A stretch of DNA of 64,000 bases, taken from the NCBI RefSeq assembly GCF_013408535.1, contig NZ_JACBZA010000001.1:2192850-2256849 (forward strand), in the 5' to 3' direction. The stretch comes from Actinopolymorpha cephalotaxi. GTDB lineage: Bacteria; Actinomycetota; Actinomycetes; Propionibacteriales; Actinopolymorphaceae. Below the pieces are notes generated by a model that was given only the letters and a program-made list of their open reading frames with translations, had not been told where the DNA came from and searched no databases. The translations under genes and the position numbers were made by a program. Shown here piece by piece: positions 54,347 to 62,612 of this stretch (position 1 is the stretch's first letter; each line of letters begins with the position of its first letter).

Positions 54347-55642
54347 GTGAGCGCTGACCTCATCGGCGGACCGGGCGGCACAGACGCGCCGGGAGGGACG
54401 GACGCGCCGAGCAGCACCGTCCCGGCCGAGCAGGCCGCGGCGTTCGTCGCCGAGCGCCTTGCCGACGTTCCGCTGGAGGGGCGCAACCTGTGCGTGGTCG
54501 TGCCCGACTCCACCCGTAGTTGCCCGCTGCCGCTGCTGCTCGGCGCCGTACACCGGGCCGTGCACGGCCGGGTCGCCCACCTGACCGTGCTGGTCGCGCT
54601 GGGCACGCACCCGGCGATGCCGGAGGAGGCGCTGGCCGCCCACCTCGGCTACCGGCCCGGTGAGCTGGAGGCCACCTATCCGGGCACGACCGTCGTCAAC
54701 CACGAGTGGTGGATCCCGGAGGCGCTGGTCTCCCTCGGTGACATCCCGGCGGCCGAGGTGGCGGAGGTGACCGAGGGCCGGTTCGAGGAGCCGGTGACAG
54801 TACGCATCAACCGGCACGTCGTCGACTCCGACGTGGTGCTCGTCCTCGGGCCGGTGTTCCCGCACGAGGTGGTCGGCTTCTCCGGCGGCAACAAGTACTT
54901 CTTCCCCGGCGTGGCCGGCCGGGAGATCATCGACCTGTCGCACTGGCTAGGCGCGCTGATCAGCAACGTCGAGATCATCGGTATGCCGGGCGTGACGCCG
55001 GTGCGCGCGCTGATCGACCGGGCCGCCGTCCGGATCCCGGCGGAGCGGCTGTGCCTCGCGGTGGTGGTCGCGTCCGGTACGAAGGACCTGCACGCGCTGG
55101 CGTTCGGCACGCCGGAGGAGGCGTGGGCGGCCGCGGCGGAGGTGTCCGCGCAGACGCACGTGCGCTACCTCGACCGGCCGGTGCGCCGGGTGCTGTCCCT
55201 GGTGTCGCCGCGCTACGACGAGCTGTGGACCGCGTCCAAGGGCATGTACAAGGTCGAGCCGGTGGTCGCCGACGGCGGACAGGTGGTGCTGTACGCGCCG
55301 CACGTGCACGAGGTCAGCCGTACCCACGGCACGCTGATCGAGAAGGTCGGCTACCACTGCCGCGACTACTTCACCGGCCAGTGGGACCGGTTCGCCGACG
55401 TGCCGCGCTCGGTGCTCGCGCACTCCACCCACGTCCGCGGGGCGGGACGGTACGACGCCGAGCACGGCGAGCGGTGCCGGATCACGGTGACGCTCGCCAC
55501 CGGCCTGGACGAGCAGCGTTCCCGGGCGCTGAACCTCGACTATCTCGACCCGGCCGCGGTGGACGCGGAGGAGTGGGCCCGCGACCCGGAGACGCTGGTG
55601 GTCCCGAACGCGGGCGAGGTGTTGTTCCGGTTGCGATCGTGA
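54347..55642 (+). CDS. larA: LarA-family nickel-pincer enzyme (hydroxy-acid racemase/epimerase)
   Basis: A 431-residue protein of the lactate racemase family (DUF2088). The residues known in Lactobacillus plantarum LarA can be placed one by one: the Asp/Arg pair in PDSTR (D54, R57), the catalytic His in GTHP (H88), PHEVVGFSGGNK with the second His (H173) and the cofactor-bearing Lys (K183), and the nickel-binding His in DLSHW (H199). H173-K183-H199 spacing equals 174-184-200 in LarA. It should racemise or epimerise an alpha-hydroxy acid, using nickel pincer nucleotide made by LarB/C/E (not seen here). Substrate unknown; the neighbours favour a sugar acid. The N terminus has a duplicated GTDAP unit. 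Confidence 0.88.
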   Translation: MSADLIGGPGGTDAPGGTDAPSSTVPAEQAAAFVAERLADVPLEGRNLCVVVPDSTRSCPLPLLLGAVHRAVHGRVAHLTVLVALGTHPAMPEEALAAHLGYRPGELEATYPGTTVVNHEWWIPEALVSLGDIPAAEVAEVTEGRFEEPVTVRINRHVVDSDVVLVLGPVFPHEVVGFSGGNKYFFPGVAGREIIDLSHWLGALISNVEIIGMPGVTPVRALIDRAAVRIPAERLCLAVVVASGTKDLHALAFGTPEEAWAAAAEVSAQTHVRYLDRPVRRVLSLVSPRYDELWTASKGMYKVEPVVADGGQVVLYAPHVHEVSRTHGTLIEKVGYHCRDYFTGQWDRFADVPRSVLAHSTHVRGAGRYDAEHGERCRITVTLATGLDEQRSRALNLDYLDPAAVDAEEWARDPETLVVPNAGEVLFRLRS

Positions 55643-55670
55643 CGGGCCCGACTGGCTTGAGGGGACGGCG

Positions 55671-56975
55671 ATGACTTCCACCGAGAGTGATGTCGGCAGC
55701 GGTACGGACCTTCCGGCCGGTCGGCTGGCGGTGCCGGAGGCGGAGCTGTCCGTGCCCGGCGGCCTGCCCGACCCGCTGGTATGCGCGGACGGCACGCCTG
55801 TGCGTACGCCGGCGGACTGGTGGGAGCGCCGCCGGCCCGAGCTGCTCGCGGCGTTCGAGGAGCACGTCTACGGCCGTACGCCGAACGGCGCGGTCGAGGC
55901 CGGCGCGCAGGTGCTCGCCGAGGGGCCCGCGCTGGACGGCCGGGCCACTCGGGTGGAGACCCGGCTGACGTTCCGCCGCCCCGCCGCCGATGTACCGGAT
56001 TCCGAAGTCCCCGCCGCGGATGCCGCGGATGCCGTGGCGGTGACCGTGCTGACGTACCTCCCGGCGGCCGCGTCGGCGACCTCGCCCGCTCCGGTGTTCC
56101 TGGCGCTGAACTTCCGCGGCAACGACGTGGTGGAGAACGGCTCGGCCAAGGATTCCGACCCGGTGCAGCACCCGTGGCCGCTGGCGGAACTGGTCGACCG
56201 CGGCTACGGCGTGGCCACCGCGTGCTACCAGGACATCGACCCCGACGTGGACGACTTCGGCAACGGCGTACACCCGCTCTTCTACGCCTCCGGGCAGACT
56301 CCTGGGCAGACTCCTGGGCAGACCAGGCCCGGCGAGCACGAGTGGGGTGCGCTCGGCGCCTGGGCCTGGGGGCTGTCCCGCATCCTCGACCACCTGCGCG
56401 CCGACCGGCGCGTCGACGCCGGCCGGGTGATCGTCGCCGGTCACTCCCGGCTCGGCAAGGCCGCGATCTGGGCCGCCGCGTGCGACGAACGGTTCGCGAT
56501 GGCGGTCTCGAACAACTCCGGCTGCGGCGGTGCGGCGCTGTCGCGGCGACGGGTCGGGGAGACCGTCGAGGCGATCACCAGCAGGTTCCCGCACTGGTTC
56601 TGCCCCGCGTTCGCCGGCTACGCCGGGCGGGAGGAGGCGCTGCCGGTCGACCAGCACCAGCTCCTCGCCCTGGTCGCCCCGCGTCCGGCGTACGTCGCCA
56701 GCGCGGAGGAGGACACCTGGGCCGACCCGGCAGGCGAGTTCCTCGGCGCGAAGTACGCCTCCCCGGTCTACGAACTCCTCGGCGTGGAAGGGCTCGCCGC
56801 CACCGAGCCGCCGTCGGCGGACCGCCCCGTCGTACCCAGCCGGCTCGGCTACCACATCCGTCCCGGCGGCCACGCGATGACCGACGGCGACTGGGCGCGG
56901 TTCGCCGACGCGGCGGACCGGCACCTCGGAGGGTTCCCGGAGGACACGGACCGGTCCGGACCCGCCGGCGGCTGA
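55671..56975 (+). CDS. CE15-type glucuronoyl esterase-like alpha/beta hydrolase
   Basis: A 434-residue hydrolase. The catalytic Ser is S259 in VIVAGHSRLGKAAIWAAA, and the family-typical AMAVSNNSGCGG and FPHWFCPAF follow, as in bacterial CE15 enzymes that cleave methyl or lignin esters of 4-O-methyl-glucuronic acid. DQHQLLALVAPRPAYVASAE is also conserved. CE15 enzymes are normally exported; no signal peptide is visible, so this one may work inside the cell. A GQTPGQTPGQT repeat lies in a loop near residue 210. It is the last gene of the plus-strand operon. Confidence 0.82.
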   Translation: MTSTESDVGSGTDLPAGRLAVPEAELSVPGGLPDPLVCADGTPVRTPADWWERRRPELLAAFEEHVYGRTPNGAVEAGAQVLAEGPALDGRATRVETRLTFRRPAADVPDSEVPAADAADAVAVTVLTYLPAAASATSPAPVFLALNFRGNDVVENGSAKDSDPVQHPWPLAELVDRGYGVATACYQDIDPDVDDFGNGVHPLFYASGQTPGQTPGQTRPGEHEWGALGAWAWGLSRILDHLRADRRVDAGRVIVAGHSRLGKAAIWAAACDERFAMAVSNNSGCGGAALSRRRVGETVEAITSRFPHWFCPAFAGYAGREEALPVDQHQLLALVAPRPAYVASAEEDTWADPAGEFLGAKYASPVYELLGVEGLAATEPPSADRPVVPSRLGYHIRPGGHAMTDGDWARFADAADRHLGGFPEDTDRSGPAGG

Positions 56976-56978
56976 CGC

Positions 56979-56984
56979 TAGGGT
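56979..56984 (+). promoter_or_regulatory. -10 box of a leaderless promoter
   Basis: TAGGGT starts exactly 12 bases before the GTG at 56991 and right after the esterase stop, so the nif3 gene should have its own leaderless message. Confidence 0.55.
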
Positions 56985-56990
56985 TGCCGG

Positions 56991-57824
56991 GTGGTGACGC
57001 TCGCGCAGGTGGTGGAGGTCCTCGACGGGTTGTACGACCCCCGCTGGGCCGCCGACTGGGACGCTGTGGGGCTGGTCTGCGGTGATCCCGACGCGGAGGT
57101 ACGCCGGATCCTGTTCGCCGTCGACCCGGTGGCCGAGGTGGCCCGGGAGGCGCTGGACTGGCCGGCCGACCTGATCGTCACCCACCACCCCCTCTTCCTG
57201 CGCGGCGTGCACGGCGTGCCGGCGACGACGCCGAAGGGCCGGCTGGTGCACTCGCTGATCCGCGCCGGCACCGCGCTGCACGTCTGCCACACCAACGCCG
57301 ACGCCGCCGACCCCGGGGTGTCCGACGCCCTGGCCGGCGCGCTGGGCCTCACCGACCTGCGACCGCTCGACCCGCGCCCGGACACCCCGTGGCTCGGCGT
57401 CGGCCGGGTCGGCGTCCTGCCCACGCCCGAGCCGCTGGCGGCGTTCGGCCGCCGGGTGGCCGGCGCGCTGCCGCCCACCGCGCACGGCGTACGCGTCGCC
57501 GGTGACCCGGAGCGGACCGTGGCCACGGTCGCGGTCTGCGGTGGTGCGGGCGACTCCTACCTCGACACGGTGCGGACCCTCGGCGTGGACGCCTACGTCA
57601 CCGCCGACCTGCGCCACCACCCGGCCTCGGAGGCCGCCGAGCATCCCGGCGCGCCTGCTCTGCTGGACGTCGCCCACTGGGCCAGCGAGTGGCTCTGGCT
57701 GGACGACGCCGCCGACCGGCTCCGCGGAGTGCTCGCCGAGCGGGGCACTACGGTGGAGACCCGCGTCTCGACGCTTTGCACGGACCCGTGGGCGAGCCAC
57801 GCCGACCAGGGAGGGACCCTCTGA
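56991..57824 (+). CDS. Nif3-like dinuclear metal centre protein
   Basis: A 277-residue protein of the Nif3/YqfO family. Metal-binding His are in LIVTHHPLFLRG (residues about 62-73) and HVCHTNADAADPG, and further conserved parts are DLRHHPASEAAE and ALLDVAHWASEW. Function is debated (GTP cyclohydrolase I-like, metal chaperone). The order nif3-zinc ribbon-RNase HI/CobC matches the mycobacterial Rv2230c-Rv2229c-Rv2228c cluster. The stop overlaps the next gene. Confidence 0.92.
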   Translation: MVTLAQVVEVLDGLYDPRWAADWDAVGLVCGDPDAEVRRILFAVDPVAEVAREALDWPADLIVTHHPLFLRGVHGVPATTPKGRLVHSLIRAGTALHVCHTNADAADPGVSDALAGALGLTDLRPLDPRPDTPWLGVGRVGVLPTPEPLAAFGRRVAGALPPTAHGVRVAGDPERTVATVAVCGGAGDSYLDTVRTLGVDAYVTADLRHHPASEAAEHPGAPALLDVAHWASEWLWLDDAADRLRGVLAERGTTVETRVSTLCTDPWASHADQGGTL

Positions 57825-58564
57825 ACGCCGACCCGTTCATCCAGATGCGGCTGCTCGACGTCCAGGCGCTGGACCTGCGGCTCGACCAGCTTGCCCACCG
57901 CCGCCGGACGGTTCCCGAGGTCGCCGAGGGCGAACGCCTGCGGGCCGAGCGTGCCAAGCTCACCTCCGAGCTGGCGACCGCCCAGGCGCAGGTGAGCGAC
58001 CTCACCCGCGAGCAGCGCAAGGCCGAGTCCGACGTGGAGCAGGTCCGCAACCGGCGGGCACGCGACGAGCAGCGGCTGCAGTCCGGCCAGGTCGGCTCGG
58101 CCCGCGACCTGGAGAGCCTCCAGCACGAGATCGAGTCGCTGCAGCGGCGCCAGTCCGACCTCGAGGACGTCGAGCTCGACGTGATGGAACGCCTCGAGGC
58201 CGCCACCGCCCACGAGCAGCAGCTGACCGCCCGGGAGACCGAGCTGGGGACGAAGCTGGCCGAGGTCGACGAGGCCCGCGACCGCGCGTACGCCTCGATC
58301 GACGCCGAGGCCGAGCAGGTGCGCCGCGAGCGCACCGACACCGCGGCCGGGGTGTCCGACGATCTGCTGAAGCTGTACGAGAAGCGCCGTACGCAGCACG
58401 GCGGTGTCGGCGCCGCGGCGTTGCGGCAGCGCCGGTGCGAGGGCTGCCGGATGGAGCTGGACGCGCGCTACCTCGGCCAGATCGCGGCGAAGCCCGACGA
58501 CGCCGTACTGAGTTGCGAGGAGTGCGGCCGGATCCTGATCCGCACGCTGGAGTCCGGTGTCTGA
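57821..58564 (+). CDS. C4-type zinc-ribbon coiled-coil protein
   Basis: A 247-residue protein. A long coiled coil covers about residues 10-180 (many E/R/Q heptads), followed by a zinc ribbon with C-x2-C in RRCEGCRME and a second C-x2-C in LSCEECGRI. The best start is CTG at 57821: it gives the family-typical NADP head, lies five bases after AGGGAGGGA, and overlaps the nif3 TGA (CTGA). A GTG at 57788 or the ATG at 57845 are alternatives. Such proteins are thought to bind nucleic acid; the role is unknown. Confidence 0.85.
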   Translation: MNADPFIQMRLLDVQALDLRLDQLAHRRRTVPEVAEGERLRAERAKLTSELATAQAQVSDLTREQRKAESDVEQVRNRRARDEQRLQSGQVGSARDLESLQHEIESLQRRQSDLEDVELDVMERLEAATAHEQQLTARETELGTKLAEVDEARDRAYASIDAEAEQVRRERTDTAAGVSDDLLKLYEKRRTQHGGVGAAALRQRRCEGCRMELDARYLGQIAAKPDDAVLSCEECGRILIRTLESGV

Positions 58565-59879
58565 CCGGCTGTTCGAGCACTCGTCCGGCGGAGTTTCCGG
58601 AGTTTCCGGAGTTTCCGGTGGTTCGGCGGGTTCAGGCAGGCGGCTGGTCGTCGAGGCGGACGGCGGCTCGCGCGGCAACCCCGGCCGGGCGGCGTACGGC
58701 GCGGTGGTCCGCGACGCGGAGTCCGGCGACGTGGTCGCCCGGGCGGCTGAGCGGATCGGCACCGCGACCAACAACGTCGCGGAGTACAACGGCCTGATCG
58801 CCGGGCTGAAGCTGGTCCGCGAACTCGACCCGGACGCGGCCGTGGAGATCCGGATGGACAGCAAGCTGGTCATCGAGCAGATGGCCGGCCGCTGGAAGGT
58901 CAAGCACGCCGACATGCGCCGGCTCGCCGAGCAGGCCCGCGCGCTGGTGCCGGCGAACCCCACCTGGACGTGGGTGCCGCGCGAACGCAACAAGACCGCC
59001 GACGCCCTGCTGAATGCCGTACTCGACGGTGGACCGCCGGTCTGGGAGGTCGGCGCCTCGTCAGCGGGAGCGGCCGACCCGACGGCCGACAGCTCCGCGC
59101 CGGCAGACGACTCCGCGGCAGTACCGGAATCCGTGGCAGAACTGGACGTCGCGGCAATACCTGAATCCGTGGCAGAGCAGGGATCCGTGGCAGCGGAGGA
59201 TTCCGCGCCGGCCCGCGGCTGGGGCGGCGATGCCGGCAGCGCCACCACGCTGTTGCTGTTGCGGCACGGCGAGACCGAACACTCCCAGGCCAAGCGCTTC
59301 AGCGGGTCCGGCGGAGCCGACGTTCCTCTCACCGAACGCGGCCGCGCCCAGGCCGTCGCGGCCGCACGGTCGTTGGCCGACCGGCTCGGTGTCGCCGCTG
59401 TGGTGAGCTCGCCGTTGCGGCGGACGCGCGAGACCGCCGACGTGGTCGCGAACGCACTCGGCCTGCCCGTCGAGGTGGAGCCCGGCCTGGCCGAGACCGC
59501 GTTCGGCGAGTGGGACGGTCACACCTTCGCCGAGGTCGGGCAGCGCTGGCCGGCCGAACTCTCAGCCTGGCTGGCGGACACCTCCGTGGCGCCGCCGGGT
59601 GGCGAGTCGTTCGAGCAGGTGCTCACCCGGGTGCGCGCGGCCCGGGACCGGCTGATCCGTACGTACGGCGACAAGACCGTCGTGGTGGTCACCCACGTGA
59701 CGCCGATCAAGCTGCTCGCCTGCCTGGCACTCGACGTGCCGATCCGCGCGGCGTACCGGATGGAACTCCCGCCGGCCGCGCTCACGGAGGTGCGGTGGTT
59801 CGCCGACGGCGCCGCGTCGCTGCGGTCGTTCGGCGTGCCGGTGAGCGAGCCCGGAATGGGCGAACCGCTCCACGACTAG
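58557..59879 (+). CDS. Bifunctional RNase HI / acid phosphatase (CobC-like)
   Basis: A 440-residue fusion. Residues 28-160 are RNase H type I with the acidic site in VEADGGSRGNPG, NVAEYNGLI (E), IRMDSKLVIEQ (D) and ERNKTADALL (D). Residues 235-430 are a histidine phosphatase: LLRHGETEHSQ (RHG) and VVTHVTPIKLL (H), like alpha-ribazole phosphatase CobC. The linker (about 165-230) is Ala/Glu/Ser-rich with repeated ESVAE units. This is the M. tuberculosis Rv2228c architecture. A GVS triple repeat (9 bp x3) lies at the N terminus. GTG start overlapping the zinc-ribbon stop by eight bases. Confidence 0.93.
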   Translation: MSDRLFEHSSGGVSGVSGVSGGSAGSGRRLVVEADGGSRGNPGRAAYGAVVRDAESGDVVARAAERIGTATNNVAEYNGLIAGLKLVRELDPDAAVEIRMDSKLVIEQMAGRWKVKHADMRRLAEQARALVPANPTWTWVPRERNKTADALLNAVLDGGPPVWEVGASSAGAADPTADSSAPADDSAAVPESVAELDVAAIPESVAEQGSVAAEDSAPARGWGGDAGSATTLLLLRHGETEHSQAKRFSGSGGADVPLTERGRAQAVAAARSLADRLGVAAVVSSPLRRTRETADVVANALGLPVEVEPGLAETAFGEWDGHTFAEVGQRWPAELSAWLADTSVAPPGGESFEQVLTRVRAARDRLIRTYGDKTVVVVTHVTPIKLLACLALDVPIRAAYRMELPPAALTEVRWFADGAASLRSFGVPVSEPGMGEPLHD

Positions 59880-59906
59880 CTGTATCCACACGCTCGGCGG
59901 ACGCGA

Positions 59907-60227
59907 TCACGGGCGAACCACCGCGCCGCCGGTCCGCGCCGCGAAGACTCCCGGCCGGCTCACGTGCTCGTGGACGGGCTCGGTGCCGGGCCGCGGGAGA
60001 ACGAAGCCGTGGGCTTCAGCGTGCTCCAGCAGTTTCCGTTCCACCGCGTCGAGCTGCGCTCGTATGTAGTTCAGCTGCTCGAGCACCTCCCTCCTCTCGT
60101 CGGGTGTCAGTGACTCGACAGGTGTGCGGGAGAGCAGGTCGAGTGCGGCGTCGATCTCGGCGAACAGCGCGGTCAGCTTCCGCCCGAACTCGCTCTTCGC
60201 CTGACAAACCTCGTTGATCGAAGACAT
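59907..60227 (-). CDS. Small helical protein of unknown function
   Basis: A 106-residue protein, mostly amphipathic helix (LTALFAEIDAALDLL, then RREVLEQLNYIRAQLDAVER), with a Pro/Gly-rich tail. It looks like a short coiled-coil dimer. No family is recognised. ATG start at 60227 with the leaderless -10 box TAGGGT before it. It is convergent with the RNase HI gene (27 bases). Confidence 0.65.
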   Translation of the reverse strand: MSSINEVCQAKSEFGRKLTALFAEIDAALDLLSRTPVESLTPDERREVLEQLNYIRAQLDAVERKLLEHAEAHGFVLPRPGTEPVHEHVSRPGVFAARTGGAVVRP

Positions 60228-60233
60228 GTTCGA

Positions 60234-60239
60234 ACCCTA
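60234..60239 (-). promoter_or_regulatory. -10 box of a leaderless promoter
   Basis: On the minus strand TAGGGT (ACCCTA on the plus strand) is followed by six bases and the ATG at 60227, the same geometry as at 36571 and 56979. Confidence 0.55.
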
Positions 60240-60365
60240 GTGGCCACCACCGACAGGACTTCGTTTCTCCACTGGCCGACTGGTCGAGAGCGAGACGGAG
60301 CAGCAAAGTTCCCGGCGTGCCCCTCGGCGGGCCGCGGGTACCGCCCGGCGAAAGCCTGCGGGTGA

Positions 60366-60395
60366 GCGGCGATTCTTCCGCGGAAGAATCGCCGC
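60366..60395. terminator. 30-bp perfect palindrome beside a pentamer repeat
   Basis: A perfect palindrome centred at 60380/60381, half-site GCGGCGATTCTTCCG, with no spacer. As RNA it can form a 13-bp stem with a CGCG loop. It lies 75 bases beyond the stop of the universal stress protein gene, so it may be its terminator. Next to it, 60396-60417, the pentamer gctcg is repeated four times. Confidence 0.6.
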
Positions 60396-60469
60396 GGCTC
60401 GGCTCGGCTCGGCTCGGACCCGCGCGACCAGGTCGGCCTGTCGGGCGTTCGATCCTCGGTGCTCACATC

Positions 60470-61060
60470 TCAGGGTTCACCCTCGGGGCCATGCGGGTGC
60501 CCGCGTCCGTGTTCGTGGCCAGGTCCGGGGCCGGGGCCGGGGCCGTGACCAGGGCCGTGTTCGTGGCCATGCCCGGGCGGGGGCGGAAGCGTGTCCAACT
60601 CGGGGGCGGCGCCCGGCCACACGAGCAGCACCGCGCAGGGCGCGTGGTCGACGACGAACCTCGTCGCGTGCCCGAGGCTGGCCGGCCCGAGCCGGTCGGT
60701 GTCGCCGGTACGCGCACAGACGAGGAGCCGAGCCTGTCCGGCCAGGTCGACGATCTCGCGCTCGACCCGGCCCTGGCGTTCGACCGTACGCACCGGACCG
60801 TCGCGCGGGCCGATCCGCTCCGCCGCGGCGGCGAGGAGTTCGCGGGCGTTCTCCCCGGCGAGGGCGTCGATCCGGGTGGCCGGGTCGCGATCGTGGTGGT
60901 GCCGGCCGAGTAGTGCACCGAACGCACCCTCGGCCGCGCCGTGGAGCTCGGCCGGGGTGACGTGGGCGAGCACGACGGGCTCACCCGGGCCGGCGTACTC
61001 ACCGGCAGCGGCCACGCAGGCAGGCCAGGTGTCTTCGGTCACCCAGACGAGTACGGTCAT
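60470..61060 (-). CDS. Universal stress protein with His/Gly/Pro-rich tail
   Basis: A 196-residue protein. Residues 1-150 show the USP fold: LVWVTEDTWPACVAAAGEYA, VVLAHVTPAE, and the ATP-type ending SLGHATRFVVDHAPCAVLLV. The C-terminal 45 residues are a low-complexity run of HGHEHGPGHGPG-type repeats, which could bind metal ions. Such tails occur in metal chaperones, not usually in USPs. Its stop is upstream of the palindrome at 60366. It is followed upstream by the permease gene, 48 bases apart, same strand, so the two may be co-transcribed. Confidence 0.8.
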   Translation of the reverse strand: MTVLVWVTEDTWPACVAAAGEYAGPGEPVVLAHVTPAELHGAAEGAFGALLGRHHHDRDPATRIDALAGENARELLAAAAERIGPRDGPVRTVERQGRVEREIVDLAGQARLLVCARTGDTDRLGPASLGHATRFVVDHAPCAVLLVWPGAAPELDTLPPPPGHGHEHGPGHGPGPGPGPGHEHGRGHPHGPEGEP

Positions 61061-61108
61061 TCGCGGTCACCTTCCGGACCACCGGAGAAGCCGGGCCACG
61101 CGGGGAGC

Positions 61109-62431
61109 TCAGATCCCGGCGACGACGAGTGAGCACCAGAGTGCCACGACCGCGAGCACCAGTGTGAGCGGAACCGTCGCCACCCCGAGGGTCAGGAAGT
61201 CCCGCAGCGCCGGCTCGATGCCCCGCAGCCGCAGCGTCCGCCGCCACAACAGGGTCGCCAGCGAACCCACGTAGGTGAGGTTGGGTCCGACGTTCACCCC
61301 GATCAGGGCGGCGAGCACCGGACCCGGCCCCGACCCGGCCAGCAGCGGCAGCAGCAACAGGATGGCGGGCAGGTTGTTCACCAGGTTGGCGAGCAGGGCC
61401 GCCACCGCCGCCACCCCCAGCAGGGCCGGCAGGGACGTACCGCTCGGCAGCACCGCGCCCACCGCGTCGCCGAGTCCGCCCGCCGCCACCGCGCTGACCA
61501 CGACGCCGAGCCCGAGGACGAACACCGCGAAGTCCAGGCCCGCGGCCCGCACCACCCGGCGCGGCGACACCAGCCGCTTCCGCATCCCCCGTACGGCGAG
61601 AACGACCGCACCGGCGACCGCGAACCACACCGGCTCCAGCCCGAGCGGCTGCGCCACCGCGAAGCCGAGGAGTACGACGGCCACCACGACCAGCGGCACG
61701 CGGGGGAGCGACACCCGGTCGGCATCGGCGGCATCGGCGGCACGGTCCGGTCGCACCTCGGGATCGGACGCCGTCTCCGCAGTCGCACCGGTCCGCGTCG
61801 CCGCCCCCTGCCTGCGCAGGTCGGCGGCGAAGAACCGCCGGAACACGACGTACTCCACCGCGATCGCCACCACCCACGGCCCGGCCATCAGCCCGGCGAA
61901 GGCGAGGAAGGACAGCCCGGACGCCGCCAGCGCCAGCAGGTTGGTGAGGTTGGAGACCGGCAGCAGCAACGACGCACTGTTTGCCAGGTGCGTGCAGGCG
62001 TAGACGTGCGGGCGGGCCGAGACCCTCGTCCGAAGCGCTGCCGCGACCACCACCGGAGTGAGGAGTACGACCGTGGCGTCCAGGCTGAGTACGGCGGTGG
62101 TGAGCGAGGCGACCACGAACACCTGAGTGAGCAGCCGCTTCGGCGAGCCCCGCGAGGTCCTGGTGAGGATCCCGCCCAGCGCGGTGAACAGGCCCTCGGC
62201 GTCGCACGCGTCGGCGATCACCAGGATCGCCACCAGGAACACGACCACCGGGGCCAGGTCGAGGATCTGGTGCCAGGCCGCGGCCGCCGACAACCCGCCG
62301 GTGAGGACCACCAGGACGGCCGCCGGGACCGCCGCGACCACCTCGGGGTAGTCCCGCGGCCGGGCCACGGCGAACGCCAGGACGCCGGCCAGCGCCAGGA
62401 CCGCGACCACCTCGGGCCAGTTCACGACCAC
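61109..62431 (-). CDS. SLC13/ArsB-type permease
   Basis: A 440-residue membrane protein with about 11-12 helices. It fits the ion transporter superfamily of ArsB/NhaD/SLC13 permeases: LSLDATVVLLTPVVV in the first repeat and ALLANLVNNLPAILLLLPLL with the NNLP signature in the second, plus GVNVGPNLTYVGSLATLLW at the end. It moves an anion (arsenite, dicarboxylate or sulfate-type) across the membrane; the substrate is open. Two GTG starts are possible (62431, 62425). It precedes the USP gene on the same strand. Confidence 0.87.
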   Translation of the reverse strand: MVVNWPEVVAVLALAGVLAFAVARPRDYPEVVAAVPAAVLVVLTGGLSAAAAWHQILDLAPVVVFLVAILVIADACDAEGLFTALGGILTRTSRGSPKRLLTQVFVVASLTTAVLSLDATVVLLTPVVVAAALRTRVSARPHVYACTHLANSASLLLPVSNLTNLLALAASGLSFLAFAGLMAGPWVVAIAVEYVVFRRFFAADLRRQGAATRTGATAETASDPEVRPDRAADAADADRVSLPRVPLVVVAVVLLGFAVAQPLGLEPVWFAVAGAVVLAVRGMRKRLVSPRRVVRAAGLDFAVFVLGLGVVVSAVAAGGLGDAVGAVLPSGTSLPALLGVAAVAALLANLVNNLPAILLLLPLLAGSGPGPVLAALIGVNVGPNLTYVGSLATLLWRRTLRLRGIEPALRDFLTLGVATVPLTLVLAVVALWCSLVVAGI

Positions 62432-62612
62432 GCCCCGATGGCCGCCGACATCCTCACGGCCGAAGCGTAGAAGACCCCGCCCCGGCCCACCTCGCCGCCA
62501 GTCCCGACGGCGGTCCCGACGCCGGTCCTGACAGCGGTCCTCGGCGCTGGTCTCCGCCGGCAGCTCTGACCGGGCTGTTGCGGCCGGGGGCCGGATCGCC
62601 GAAGCTTTGCGC

